Of a stretch of 17,288 nucleotides of DNA, positions 1 through 7,172 are shown one piece after another. The translations under genes and the position numbers were made by a program. The notes under the pieces were generated by a model. The model searched no databases and was not told the DNA's origin. It worked only from the letters and a program-made list of their open reading frames with translations. The stretch lies in assembly GCA_945916025.1 (NCBI GenBank), contig CAMEGD010000021.1:1-17288 (forward strand), read 5' to 3'. Every line of letters begins with the position of its first letter. Within the stretch, counting starts at the first letter, position 1. Source of the stretch: an uncultured Clostridia bacterium. Lineage in GTDB: Bacteria; Bacillota; Clostridia; Tissierellales; Peptoniphilaceae.

Positions 1-1089
1 TAGTAAACCAGGTATTGTTGTAATCATGGACATAATTAACATTAATAAACCTATAAATTGGTCAGTTAATGAAAAGTCTTCCTTGACAATTAACATCTGC
101 CTAATAAGGTCTGAAGTTTCAATATATCCCTCTAAATCTCCTAAAGTTCCCCCATACATGCTAGAAAATACAATTATCACTAGACCCCAAATAATAATTT
201 GAGTTTTTTGCAACTTGAAATTAAAGGTATTTATTCCCTTAACTAGTGGACTTAGACTACTTCTGCTTTTTCTTTCTTTAATATGTCCATCATTAAGGTC
301 TCTATTTTTCTCCAATATGGTACCAAGGACAATCATCAAAATTGTCTCAATTCCCAAAACAAATACTGGCCACCAGTAGTCATTTACAAAACTTTCAGTT
401 CTATATATTAAGCCCAATGGAGAAACCAAAGAAAGAACTTCACTGGAAAGATCACCTATAGCCCTCATTATATATAGTCCAAACAAAAGTAAAAATGACA
501 AGGTATTGGAAATCCTGGAACTTGAAGATATTTGAGAAAATACTAAACTTATACCTGAAAAGAAAAATCCAAACAAAGTACATGATATTGTAAAGTTTAA
601 AATACTTATTAAATCACTTTCCTTTAAAAACAATTTAAAACCAACTATCATTAATATTCCAAGGAAAATATTTATAATAAAAGAAACTAAAAGACTAGAG
701 GATATTTCTGAATATCTACCTACTGACTTAGACCTTACAAGCTCTGACATTCCCTCCTCTTCTTCACTCCTAGTCAGTCTACTTATAAAGAGTATATTCC
801 AAGCAGCAAACATCATATTAATAAATACAGTCATATAATTTGCATACATAGACCCAGTAGAATACTGACCATCTACATAGACTGGCCCTAGCATTGATAC
901 CATAGCAGGATTTCTCATCATTTCCACTAAAACTAGACCATCCTTAGCATCAGTCAAAATTTTTTCAAATAGTGGTAAAAGGGCTACTAAAGATAGGGAC
1001 ATTAAAAGAACGTACAAGATAATTTTTATCTTCTCTTTTTTAAATATATATTTACTTAGGAAAAGAGTCCTAAAAAAAGCCTTAGACAT
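1..1089 (-). CDS. ABC-2 type exporter permease, partial (cut by the left edge)
   Basis: A minus-strand frame opens with ATG at 1089 and stays open for 363 codons to position 1, so the C-terminus lies outside the window. It resembles the large permeases of the TnrB3 type (COG3559-like, usually about 530 residues), which pair with a DrrA-like ATPase to expel hydrophobic compounds or antibiotics. Visible hydrophobic segments lie near residues 22-42, 83-104, 131-152, 165-185, 198-212, 240-257, 297-312 and 345-360. Two family hallmarks are seen: an acidic cytoplasmic stretch (RSEEEEGMSELVRSK, about 107-121) and an SPLGLIYR segment followed by a WWP (about 223-241). The start overlaps the end of the ATPase gene by 8 bases, which suggests translational coupling. 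It is probably the last gene of the tetR-ATPase-permease operon. The substrate cannot be read from the sequence. Confidence 0.85.
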   Translation of the reverse strand, partial: MSKAFFRTLFLSKYIFKKEKIKIILYVLLMSLSLVALLPLFEKILTDAKDGLVLVEMMRNPAMVSMLGPVYVDGQYSTGSMYANYMTVFINMMFAAWNILFISRLTRSEEEEGMSELVRSKSVGRYSEISSSLLVSFIINIFLGILMIVGFKLFLKESDLISILNFTISCTLFGFFFSGISLVFSQISSSSRISNTLSFLLLFGLYIMRAIGDLSSEVLSLVSPLGLIYRTESFVNDYWWPVFVLGIETILMIVLGTILEKNRDLNDGHIKERKSRSSLSPLVKGINTFNFKLQKTQIIIWGLVIIVFSSMYGGTLGDLEGYIETSDLIRQMLIVKEDFSLTDQFIGLLMLIMSMITTIPGLL

Positions 1090-1978
1090 TATGTTTCTCC
1101 CTTTCATAATGACTCATAAATAATTCTTCCAAACTAGCCTGTCTTGATTCAAAAAATTGAATTTCGTGTGTATTTAAAAATGTCAAAAGGTCTCCTATCT
1201 TTTCATTTTCAATCTTAAAATTCACATATCCATTTACAAAAGCATAGTCTCTTACAAAAGCTAAATTTTCTAGCCCCTCTACTGGGTCCTTTGTGGAAAG
1301 TGTAATGTTAGACATACTCAGATGTCTCATTTCCTTTAATTCTCCCTTTTCAATTATCTTGCCATCTTTGATAATATTTATGGAATCGCACAGCCTTTCA
1401 ACTTCAGAAAGTATATGAGAAGATAATAGAATTGTCTTTCCTTTATCCTTTAGTTTTCTTACTTCTTCTTGAAACAAAGATTCCATAAGTGGATCTAGTC
1501 CAGATGTAGGCTCATCAAAAATATATAAATCAACCTCCGAACTTAAAGCTGAAATCAAGGCTACCTTTTGTCTATTTCCCTTAGAATAAGTTTTGCATTT
1601 TTTACTAGGATCAAGATCAAACTTTTTTATTAGTTGATTCTTATAGGACCTGTCTCTTTCCTTACTCAGACTTAAAAAGAAGTCTATTACTTCCCCTCCA
1701 GTTAGATTAGGCCACAAATTCACATCCCCTGGTAAGTATGAAAGTTTTTTATGAATTTCAACAGAATCCTTCCAGGCATCTAAACCAAAGACTTTACAAA
1801 TACCTTCACATTTTATTAAGCCTAAAATTATCCTAATAGTAGTAGTTTTTCCAGCTCCATTTGGACCTATAAAGCCCAATATTTCTCCTGGATTTAGATC
1901 CAAGTCTATACCCTTTAGGGCTTGAAAGTTTCCATATGACTTTGTTACATCCTTTAATTCTAAAATCTTATTTGTCAT
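1082..1978 (-). CDS. ABC transporter ATP-binding protein, DrrA/ABC-2 exporter type
   Basis: This 298-residue cytoplasmic ATPase powers the adjacent permease. Seen in order: Walker A GPNGAGKTT (38-46), a signature loop YSKGNRQ (131-137, a variant of LSGGQ common in this exporter subfamily), Walker B LYIFDEP (151-157), a D-loop SGLDP and the H-loop histidine at 188. At the usual Q-loop position the chain reads YLPGDVNLW, so the canonical glutamine is replaced, as in relatives with YLPGE. About 80 C-terminal residues beyond the ATPase core match the accessory tail of ABC-2 ATPases. The start ATG at 1978 lies 11 bases inside the end of the tetR gene, with AAGGAG supplied by tetR codons. The next gene overlaps by 8 bases. 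Regulation is probably by the upstream TetR protein. Function as an exporter ATPase is firm; the cargo is unknown. Confidence 0.93.
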   Translation of the reverse strand: MTNKILELKDVTKSYGNFQALKGIDLDLNPGEILGFIGPNGAGKTTTIRIILGLIKCEGICKVFGLDAWKDSVEIHKKLSYLPGDVNLWPNLTGGEVIDFFLSLSKERDRSYKNQLIKKFDLDPSKKCKTYSKGNRQKVALISALSSEVDLYIFDEPTSGLDPLMESLFQEEVRKLKDKGKTILLSSHILSEVERLCDSINIIKDGKIIEKGELKEMRHLSMSNITLSTKDPVEGLENLAFVRDYAFVNGYVNFKIENEKIGDLLTFLNTHEIQFFESRQASLEELFMSHYEREKHNV

Positions 1979-2627
1979 TTCTACTATCTCCTTGATAAAA
2001 TAATTTCTTTAAATCTTCTAATAAATAATCAAATTCTTCCCAGTCTTTATCAAAGTTTATATCCGCAATATTTTCCATGTGAATTTTCTTTATTATTTCT
2101 TGGATAAATCCATCTATAATCCACTTTATATACCTTAGTGACATTTCTTTAGGCATATCTCTTCGAAGTTTTGTATCCTTTTTTTCTTTATGGAGAAGGC
2201 TTTCATATTCATTACTTAATTTCTTAATATAGTCTAATTTTTCTTTAGCTTCCTTAGACAAATTTCCTCCACTTTCAGTATAGAGTATGGCTCCACTAAA
2301 TCTTACTAAAGAGTTATTTTCATTAAATCTCTCTAATTTCTTCTTTGCTGATAGAGAATATCTTTCTATGTAGTCTAGCTTTTCAAGGTCAATTAAAAAA
2401 TCATCAATAGCCCTTTTAAAATAATCACAAGTATAAATAACTAAAAAATTAAAAAGATCTTCTTTTGTATTAAAGTAATGAAAGACCATAGACTTGGAAA
2501 TATTACCAGCCTTAGCTATTTGAGCAATTGAAGTTTTTTCATAGCCATATCTAGAAAACTCAATCATTGCCCCATCTAGAATTTGTTTTTGCTTGTCTTT
2601 ACTTAATTTATAAAAATTTTCATACAT
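1968..2627 (-). CDS. TetR/AcrR family transcriptional regulator
   Basis: This 219-residue regulator is probably a ligand-responsive repressor of its own operon and the ABC exporter behind it. The N-terminal TetR DNA-binding domain is clear: a helix with ILDGAMIEFSRYGYEKTSI, then the helix-turn-helix IAQIAKAGNISKSMVFHYF and the typical NTKEDLF continuation (about residues 14-60). The rest is a helical ligand and dimer domain with no recognisable ligand signature. An upstream in-frame ATG at 2648 exists, but AAGGAGG sits just before the ATG at 2627, so the shorter start is chosen; the longer form would also run through the operator. Two palindromes in its promoter fit autoregulation. The gene overlaps the ATPase gene by 11 bases. 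What ligand it senses cannot be told. Confidence 0.93.
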   Translation of the reverse strand: MYENFYKLSKDKQKQILDGAMIEFSRYGYEKTSIAQIAKAGNISKSMVFHYFNTKEDLFNFLVIYTCDYFKRAIDDFLIDLEKLDYIERYSLSAKKKLERFNENNSLVRFSGAILYTESGGNLSKEAKEKLDYIKKLSNEYESLLHKEKKDTKLRRDMPKEMSLRYIKWIIDGFIQEIIKKIHMENIADINFDKDWEEFDYLLEDLKKLFYQGDSRNDK

Positions 2628-2640
2628 AAGACCCTCCTTG

Positions 2641-2693
2641 TAAACCATTTCGGTTTATAGTTCTATAATAATTTAATAAACCGATTTGGTCAA
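2641..2693 (-). promoter_or_regulatory. tetR-ABC operon promoter with two TetR-type operators
   Basis: On the minus strand a sigma-A-like promoter is visible: -35 TTGACC (2693-2688), a 17-base spacer, and -10 TATTAT (2670-2665). Operator A at 2641-2657 is a perfect palindrome, TAAACC-N5-GGTTTA, placed between the start point and the ribosome binding site. Operator B at 2677-2693 has the same left arm, TAAACC-N5-GGTCAA, and covers the -35 element. The two dyads are 36 bases apart centre to centre. Binding would block both RNA polymerase entry and escape. The repeats are seen directly; TetR binding is inference from position. Confidence 0.7.
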
Positions 2694-2702
2694 TACCTAA
2701 AG

Positions 2703-2731
2703 AAAAAAATAACCTAGATTTCTAGATTATT
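2703..2731 (-). terminator. Rho-independent terminator after the DUF454 gene
   Basis: Minus strand: arm AATAATCTAGA (2731-2721), a very short loop, arm TCTAGGTTATT (2718-2708) with one G-T pair, then a run of T (2709-2703). The stop codon of the DUF454 gene (2729-2727) lies inside the first arm. It separates the catalase/DUF454 transcript from the tetR promoter immediately downstream. Confidence 0.75.
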
Positions 2732-3173
2732 TTAAAACTTCTGACTCTTTTAGTTTTCTATTCATTCTTTCCTTTTCTTCTTTTTCAAACTTCTCAAGTT
2801 CCATTACTTCTTCCTTAGATAAGGTTTTTAAAGATCCTATATGAATAGTTACTCCAAGCATTATAGCTATTAATAAAACTTTTAAAATTAACTTGTCAAC
2901 TAAGGTTGTCGAAAAGAGAATTGTAACCCACACCATAATTATGGCAAAAAACTTGTATTTTTTATCTACTCCCCTGTATTTTATATAAGATCTAATATAA
3001 ATCCCTAAAACCTTATGATTCAAAAGCCAATCATATAAGCTGTCAGAAGACCTTACAAAAAACCAGGCTGCCAATAGTAGCAATGGCGTAGTAGGTAAAA
3101 CAGGAATAAAAATTCCAATTGTACCTATTAGACTACATATTATTCCTAATATTATAAATAGGATTTTTTTCAT
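2727..3173 (-). CDS. DUF454 (YbaN-like) small membrane protein
   Basis: This 148-residue protein matches the DUF454/YbaN family of small inner-membrane proteins, whose biochemical role is not established. A hydrophobic N-terminus (about residues 3-40) carries the family pattern G-x-I-G-x-F-x-P-V-L-P-T-T-P followed by LLLLAAWFFVRSS. Next comes a polar stretch with WLLNHKVLG and YIRSYIKYRG (about 49-69), then two hydrophobic segments near 75-93 and 97-114, and a charged Lys/Glu-rich tail. The length is normal to slightly long for the family. The start is supported by GGAG eight bases upstream. It follows the catalase gene by 57 bases with a strong hairpin but no T-run between them, so the two may be co-transcribed. 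The family is sometimes found near haem or redox genes, but no function should be inferred from that here. Confidence 0.85.
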   Translation of the reverse strand: MKKILFIILGIICSLIGTIGIFIPVLPTTPLLLLAAWFFVRSSDSLYDWLLNHKVLGIYIRSYIKYRGVDKKYKFFAIIMVWVTILFSTTLVDKLILKVLLIAIMLGVTIHIGSLKTLSKEEVMELEKFEKEEKERMNRKLKESEVLK

Positions 3174-3191
3174 GGCTCACTCCAATAGTTT

Positions 3192-3219
3192 TATAAGCCA
3201 GAACTTAATCTGGCTTATA
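3192..3219. repeat. Perfect 11-bp inverted repeat between catalase and DUF454 genes
   Basis: TATAAGCCAGA (3192-3202), loop ACTTAA, TCTGGCTTATA (3209-3219). It forms a strong symmetric hairpin on either strand, but on the minus strand it is followed by AAAACTATTGG and not by a U-run. It is therefore not a standard intrinsic terminator. It could be a partial terminator, an mRNA stability element at the katA 3' end, or a protein site. Confidence 0.6.
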
Positions 3220-3230
3220 TTAAATTAATG

Positions 3231-4925
3231 TTATAGTAAGAATGGATCATCTTCCGGTTCTATAAATGACTTAGGGTCATAATCTGTTTTGATTTCTTCC
3301 CACTCTTTCTTAGACATGTCTTCACTTGGAATATCTAGTTCAGGATGGGCGTTGTTAGCCCTATAGTTTCCTTCTCTAGAGTCTCTAGCTGGAAGATTTA
3401 AGTCTACATCCTCAATATTAATTCCCAAGGCCTTAGCTACTCCCTTACCATATTCTGGATCTGCTTGGTAGCAGTTATTTATGTGCCTATGCTTTATTTG
3501 TAGGGTTGAATCTCCCATATTTCTAGCAGTATTTTCGCATAAAACTTGTTGTTGGTCCTTAGTCATAGCCCTAAATAACATTCCTGGTTGAGTATAGTAG
3601 TCATGGTCATCTTCTCTAAAGTCATATCTATAAATATCCCCACCATTTTGCATTGGCTTATAGTGATTTTCATCTTCAGTCCAGTTGCCATAACTGTTTG
3701 GTTCATAGTGGTTTTCTGAGCCTAAGTTAACATCAACTCTCATTTGACCATCCCTATGGAAAGGATGATAGGTGCCATCTTTCATACCCTTAGGGCTATT
3801 TACTGGAATTTGATGGTGGTTAACTCCTAGTCTATACCTTTGGGCATCTCCATATCCAAACAATCTACCTTGTAGCATCTTGTCAGGAGAGAAGTTAATT
3901 CCAGGTACTACATTAGCTGGATTAAAGGCTGCCTGTTCTACATCTTGGTAGAAGTTATCAGGATTTCTATTTAGTTCAAACTCTCCAACTGGAATTAGTG
4001 GATAGTCCTTCTTTAGCCACATTTTTGTAAGATCAAATGGGTTGTTTTTGTAATTATTTGCTTCTTCTTCAGTCATTAATTGAACATACATTTTCCACTT
4101 AGGGAACTTGCCTTTTTCAATGGCCTCATATAGGTCCCTACCGCTAGATTCTCTATCATCACCTACAACCTTAGCTGCCTCTTGGTCAGTAAAGTTTTGG
4201 ATGCCCTGTTGAGATCTAAAGTGAAACTTAACCCATGTTCTCTTGTTTTCTTCATTAATAAATGAGAAGGCATGTGATGAAAATCCATGCATAAATCTAA
4301 ATGAACTAGGAATACCCCTATCAGCCATTATTATTGTTACTTGTAATAAAGATTCTGGTAAGGAAGACCAAAAGTCCCAGTTAGTATTAGGACTTCTTAG
4401 ATTAGTCCTTGGATCTCTTTTTACAGCATGATTAAGGTCTATAAATTTTAAAGGATCCCTGAAGAAAAATACTGGAGTATTATTTCCAACCAAATCCCAA
4501 TTACCCTCTTCTGTATAAAACTTAAGAGCAAATCCCCTAATATCTCTTTCTGCATCTGCCGCTCCTCTTTCTCCTGCAACAGTAGAAAATCTAGCAAACA
4601 TTTCTGTTTTCTTTCCTACTTCAGAAAAAATAGCAGCCTTTGTGTATTTTGTAATATCATGGGTTACTGTAAAGGTCCCAAATGCTCCCCACCCCTTAGC
4701 GTGCATCCTTCTTTCAGGTATAAGTTCCCTATTAAAGTGAGCGTGCTTTTCAAGTAGCCAATTATCTTGTAAAACTACAGGCCCCCTAACTCCGGAAGTC
4801 ATGGTGTCTTGGTTGTTTTCAACTGGTGCACCTTGAGCCATGGAGATTTTTGGATTTCTACCTTTAACATCATTTTTACTAGGTAAGTTTTTCCCCAAAG
4901 CATTTTTGTCCATTGGATTTTTCAT
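3231..4925 (-). CDS. katA: Haem catalase (monofunctional, KatA type)
   Basis: This 564-residue cytoplasmic enzyme converts hydrogen peroxide to water and oxygen. The catalase active-site signature FNRELIPERRMHAKGWGAFG spans 64-83, with the distal histidine at 75. The distal asparagine is N148 in VGNNTPVFFFRD. The haem-ligand signature RLFGYGDAQ (354-362) supplies the proximal tyrosine at 358. These numbers match the classical catalase numbering almost exactly, so the core is intact. The catalase immune-responsive region follows, with conserved HHQIPVN and a C-terminal tail to 564, which is longer than the shortest clade III enzymes (about 480). The start has GAGGAGG eight bases upstream. It is divergent from the OYE gene across about 170 bases. 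A catalase in an otherwise anaerobe-like genome points to oxygen tolerance. No convincing PerR box was found upstream. Confidence 0.96.
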   Translation of the reverse strand: MKNPMDKNALGKNLPSKNDVKGRNPKISMAQGAPVENNQDTMTSGVRGPVVLQDNWLLEKHAHFNRELIPERRMHAKGWGAFGTFTVTHDITKYTKAAIFSEVGKKTEMFARFSTVAGERGAADAERDIRGFALKFYTEEGNWDLVGNNTPVFFFRDPLKFIDLNHAVKRDPRTNLRSPNTNWDFWSSLPESLLQVTIIMADRGIPSSFRFMHGFSSHAFSFINEENKRTWVKFHFRSQQGIQNFTDQEAAKVVGDDRESSGRDLYEAIEKGKFPKWKMYVQLMTEEEANNYKNNPFDLTKMWLKKDYPLIPVGEFELNRNPDNFYQDVEQAAFNPANVVPGINFSPDKMLQGRLFGYGDAQRYRLGVNHHQIPVNSPKGMKDGTYHPFHRDGQMRVDVNLGSENHYEPNSYGNWTEDENHYKPMQNGGDIYRYDFREDDHDYYTQPGMLFRAMTKDQQQVLCENTARNMGDSTLQIKHRHINNCYQADPEYGKGVAKALGINIEDVDLNLPARDSREGNYRANNAHPELDIPSEDMSKKEWEEIKTDYDPKSFIEPEDDPFLL

Positions 4926-5095
4926 AAATTTTTCCTCCTCTTGATATATTTACATATTAGTTAACAATTAAATAAGTAAATAAACATAACAATTTTACAT
5001 ATATACTTTTACCCTAAATAAAGTATTTTATCCTTTCATCTTATAGATTTTATATTTGGGTAGAAATAAATTACTAATATAGAAAGGAATCTAAA
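4926..5095. promoter_or_regulatory. Divergent katA / OYE control region with a spaced inverted repeat
   Basis: This 170-base AT-rich stretch must hold promoters in both directions. No consensus -35/-10 pair stands out for either gene; TTATCC (5028-5033) with TATATT (5051-5056) at 17 bases is the best guess for the plus strand and is weak. A spaced inverted repeat is visible: TACCCTAAATA (5010-5020) against TATTTGGGTA (5053-5062), pairing ten bases with one bulged T and a 32-base spacer. It could be a two-half-site operator or a leader stem-loop. The ribosome binding sites GAGGAGG (minus) and AGAAAGGAA (plus) flank the region. Confidence 0.45.
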
Positions 5096-6103
5096 ATGAA
5101 ATTATTTGAAGAATATAAAATAAAGAACCTAATACTAAAAAATAGACTTGTTATGCCACCAATGTGCACCTACCAAGTTTTTAAAAAAGATGGTATGGCT
5201 TATTCCTTCCACCAAGGCCACTATATAGCTAGGGCTATTGGCCAAGTAGGTCTTATTATAGTAGAGTCCACTGGAGTTTTAGAAAACGGAAGAATTTCTG
5301 ACTATGATATAGGTTTGTATAATGATAAGCAAATAGAGCCTTTAAGAAAAATAGTAGAGGGTATTCATGATCAAGGGTCTAAATGTGCAATCCAACTTAA
5401 CCACGCAGGTAGAAAGTCAGAAACTCTAGGCCTTAGACATATTGGTCCAAGTAAATTGCCATACAATGATCTTGAGATTGACTATGAAGAAGCTACAAAG
5501 GAAGAAATCTCAGAAGTTATTAGGGCTTTTAAGGAGTCTGCTAGAAGGGCCAATGATGCTGGCTTTGATGCCTTAGAAATTCATTCTGCCCATGGGTATT
5601 TAATCCACCAGTTTATATCTCCCCTTTCTAACAAAAGACAAGATGAATATGGTAAGGACAGATTTTTATTCTTAAAAGAAATTTTGGAAGGAGTAAAAGA
5701 AGTATGGCCAAGGGAAAAACCCTTATGGATTAGAATTTCTGCCACAGACTTCCACGATGAAGGCCTTAAAGTACAAGACTGGATAAACTTCCTAAATGAA
5801 AACAAGGACCTAGTTGACCTTGTAAACGTTTCAGCTGGAGGCCTAATAAATGTACCAATAAAGGCCTACCCTGGCTACATGCTATCCCTGTCAAAGGAAA
5901 TTAGAAGTAAAACATCTTATAATACAATTGGAGTTGGTCTTATAAATACATCTGAACTAGTATCCTACGCCTTAGAAACTGAGATGGCTGATTTAGTTGC
6001 TGTGGGTAGAGGCCTACTAAGAAATCCAAACTTCCTTTTAGATATTGCAAAAGAAAGAAATAAGGAAGAATTTATTCCCCAAGTATACAAAAGAGCATAT
6101 TAA
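5096..6103 (+). CDS. NADH:flavin oxidoreductase, Old Yellow Enzyme family (YqjM-like)
   Basis: This 335-residue TIM-barrel FMN enzyme would reduce activated alkenes (enones, maleimides, possibly nitro compounds) with NAD(P)H. It looks like the short thermophilic-like OYE class typified by B. subtilis YqjM. Seen: the FMN-contacting cysteine C24 and Y26 in PPMCTYQ, Q100 in AIQLNHAGRK, the substrate-binding histidine pair H163/H166 in EIHSAHGYLIHQFISPLSNKR, and the C-terminal phosphate-binding region with AVGRGLLRNPNF (about 302-313). No iron-sulfur or second flavin domain follows, so it is not a 2,4-dienoyl-CoA reductase type. The start is backed by AGAAAGGAA upstream. It is the only plus-strand gene and shares a control region with katA, which suggests a linked stress response. 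It ends in a shared terminator. Confidence 0.93.
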   Translation: MKLFEEYKIKNLILKNRLVMPPMCTYQVFKKDGMAYSFHQGHYIARAIGQVGLIIVESTGVLENGRISDYDIGLYNDKQIEPLRKIVEGIHDQGSKCAIQLNHAGRKSETLGLRHIGPSKLPYNDLEIDYEEATKEEISEVIRAFKESARRANDAGFDALEIHSAHGYLIHQFISPLSNKRQDEYGKDRFLFLKEILEGVKEVWPREKPLWIRISATDFHDEGLKVQDWINFLNENKDLVDLVNVSAGGLINVPIKAYPGYMLSLSKEIRSKTSYNTIGVGLINTSELVSYALETEMADLVAVGRGLLRNPNFLLDIAKERNKEEFIPQVYKRAY

Positions 6104-6144
6104 AAGAATCATACCCAAGTCTTTCTGGGTATGATTCTTTTTTT
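6102..6144. terminator. Bidirectional terminator between convergent genes
   Basis: A perfect 16-bp stem, AAAAGAATCATACCCA (6102-6117) and TGGGTATGATTCTTTT (6126-6141), with an 8-base loop and a T-run at 6138-6144 on the plus strand. The A-run at 6102-6105 gives T residues on the minus strand. It serves the OYE gene and the convergent dehydrogenase gene, and touches the stop codons of both. Confidence 0.92.
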
Positions 6145-7093
6145 AATTAACCTTATTTCTTGGTTCTTTATTGTCTAAAAAGTCTTTCAAGTTATCTACA
6201 ACTGCCTGTCCCATTTCCATTCTAGCTTCCCAAGTGGCATTACCTAAATGTGGAATTAAAACTACATTATCTAGGCTTAAGAGCTCATCTGAAACCTTAG
6301 GTTCAAACTCATAAACATCAAGGGCAGCTCCCTTAATCCTCTTGTTTTTTAGGGCATCTATCAGATTTTCTTCACTTACTAATGGTCCTCTGGCAGCATT
6401 TATTAAAAAGGCAGATTCCTTCATCAGATTAAAGTCTTCCTTAGAGATCATATGTTTTAAGTCCTTAGAAAAGGCTGTATGGATACTTACAATATCAGAG
6501 TTTCTCATTAAGTCTTCCTTATCTACAAACTTAACACCTAGTTTTTCTATATCCTCTTTCCTAGTCCTCGAATAGTAGATTACATCCATTTCAAAAGCCA
6601 AGGCTCTTTTTGCTAAGTTTTTTCCAATATTTCCCATACCAATAATACCTAGGGTCTTTCCCTTTAACTGATCTCCTAAGAAATAAGTTGGTCTCCAACC
6701 TAAAAAGTTTCCATCCCTTAGGTCTTTTTCTCCTGCTATAAGCCTTCTGGATATGGCCAATATAAGTCCAAAGGCAAGTTCAGCAGTAGAAACAGCCGAA
6801 GATGTAGCTGGGGCATTTGTTACTATAATATTCTTTTCCTTGGCATAATTTATGTCAATGTTATCAAAACCTGCTCCATAATTCATAATTAACTTTAAAT
6901 CTTTTCCTTGGTCTATTATATCCTTATTGATTTTGTCAGACAAAGGACATATTAAGAAGTCTTTTCCAACAACTCTTTCTTTTATTTCTTCCTCAGATAA
7001 GGGAATATTACTATTATGATAGTCAATTTCCAAAGACTCTGGTAGGTTATTATAAATCTCATCTGGTAGATTACTAGTAATTAATAACTTCAA
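6143..7093 (-). CDS. D-isomer-specific 2-hydroxyacid dehydrogenase
   Basis: This NAD(P)-dependent cytoplasmic oxidoreductase interconverts a 2-keto acid and its D-2-hydroxy acid. Numbering from the GTG at 7102: Rossmann motif GMGNIG (155-160), the catalytic arginine R238 in INAARGPLV, an acidic catalytic site in DVYEFEP (262-268), and the catalytic histidine H285 in IPHLGNAT. The length (316-319 residues) is normal for glyoxylate/hydroxypyruvate reductase-like members, without the extra C-terminal domain of phosphoglycerate dehydrogenase. The GTG at 7102 overlaps its own Shine-Dalgarno AAGGAG, so a TTG at 7093, eight bases after that site, is the better start and gives 316 residues. A separate promoter lies just upstream. 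It is convergent with the OYE gene. The substrate (glyoxylate, hydroxypyruvate, D-lactate or a branched-chain keto acid) cannot be decided. Confidence 0.92.
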   Translation of the reverse strand: MKLLITSNLPDEIYNNLPESLEIDYHNSNIPLSEEEIKERVVGKDFLICPLSDKINKDIIDQGKDLKLIMNYGAGFDNIDINYAKEKNIIVTNAPATSSAVSTAELAFGLILAISRRLIAGEKDLRDGNFLGWRPTYFLGDQLKGKTLGIIGMGNIGKNLAKRALAFEMDVIYYSRTRKEDIEKLGVKFVDKEDLMRNSDIVSIHTAFSKDLKHMISKEDFNLMKESAFLINAARGPLVSEENLIDALKNKRIKGAALDVYEFEPKVSDELLSLDNVVLIPHLGNATWEARMEMGQAVVDNLKDFLDNKEPRNKVN

Positions 7094-7114
7094 TTCTATC
7101 ACTCCTTATTAATT

Positions 7115-7143
7115 CTTATATCTATAACTTACCCATTTTACAA
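7115..7143 (-). promoter_or_regulatory. Promoter of the 2-hydroxyacid dehydrogenase gene
   Basis: Minus strand: -35 TTGTAA (7143-7138), a 17-base spacer, -10 TATAAG (7120-7115). The predicted start point near 7108 leaves only about 15 leader bases, containing AAGGAG. It lies just past the hemerythrin terminator, so this gene is probably transcribed independently. Confidence 0.5.
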
Positions 7144-7172
7144 AGAAAAATACGCTAGAAATTCTAGCGTAT
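7142..7172 (-). terminator. Terminator of the hemerythrin gene pair
   Basis: Stem ATACGCTAGA (7150-7159) with TCTAGCGTAT (7163-7172) and a three-base loop, followed on the minus strand by TTTTTCTTT (7150-7142). The TAG stop codon of the hemerythrin gene (7166-7164) is inside the stem. An A-run on the other flank could also let it work in the plus direction. Confidence 0.85.

Noticed and set aside
3192..3219. Calling the catalase/DUF454 hairpin an intrinsic terminator
   Set aside because: The stem is strong, but no T-run follows on the minus strand and only ATT on the plus strand, so it was listed as an inverted repeat.
4957..4971. Possible PerR/Fur-like box TTAGTTAACAATTAA upstream of katA
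   Set aside because: Only the outer TTA/TAA and one inner pair match the dyad; several core positions of the PerR consensus are wrong. In AT-rich DNA this level of match is expected by chance.
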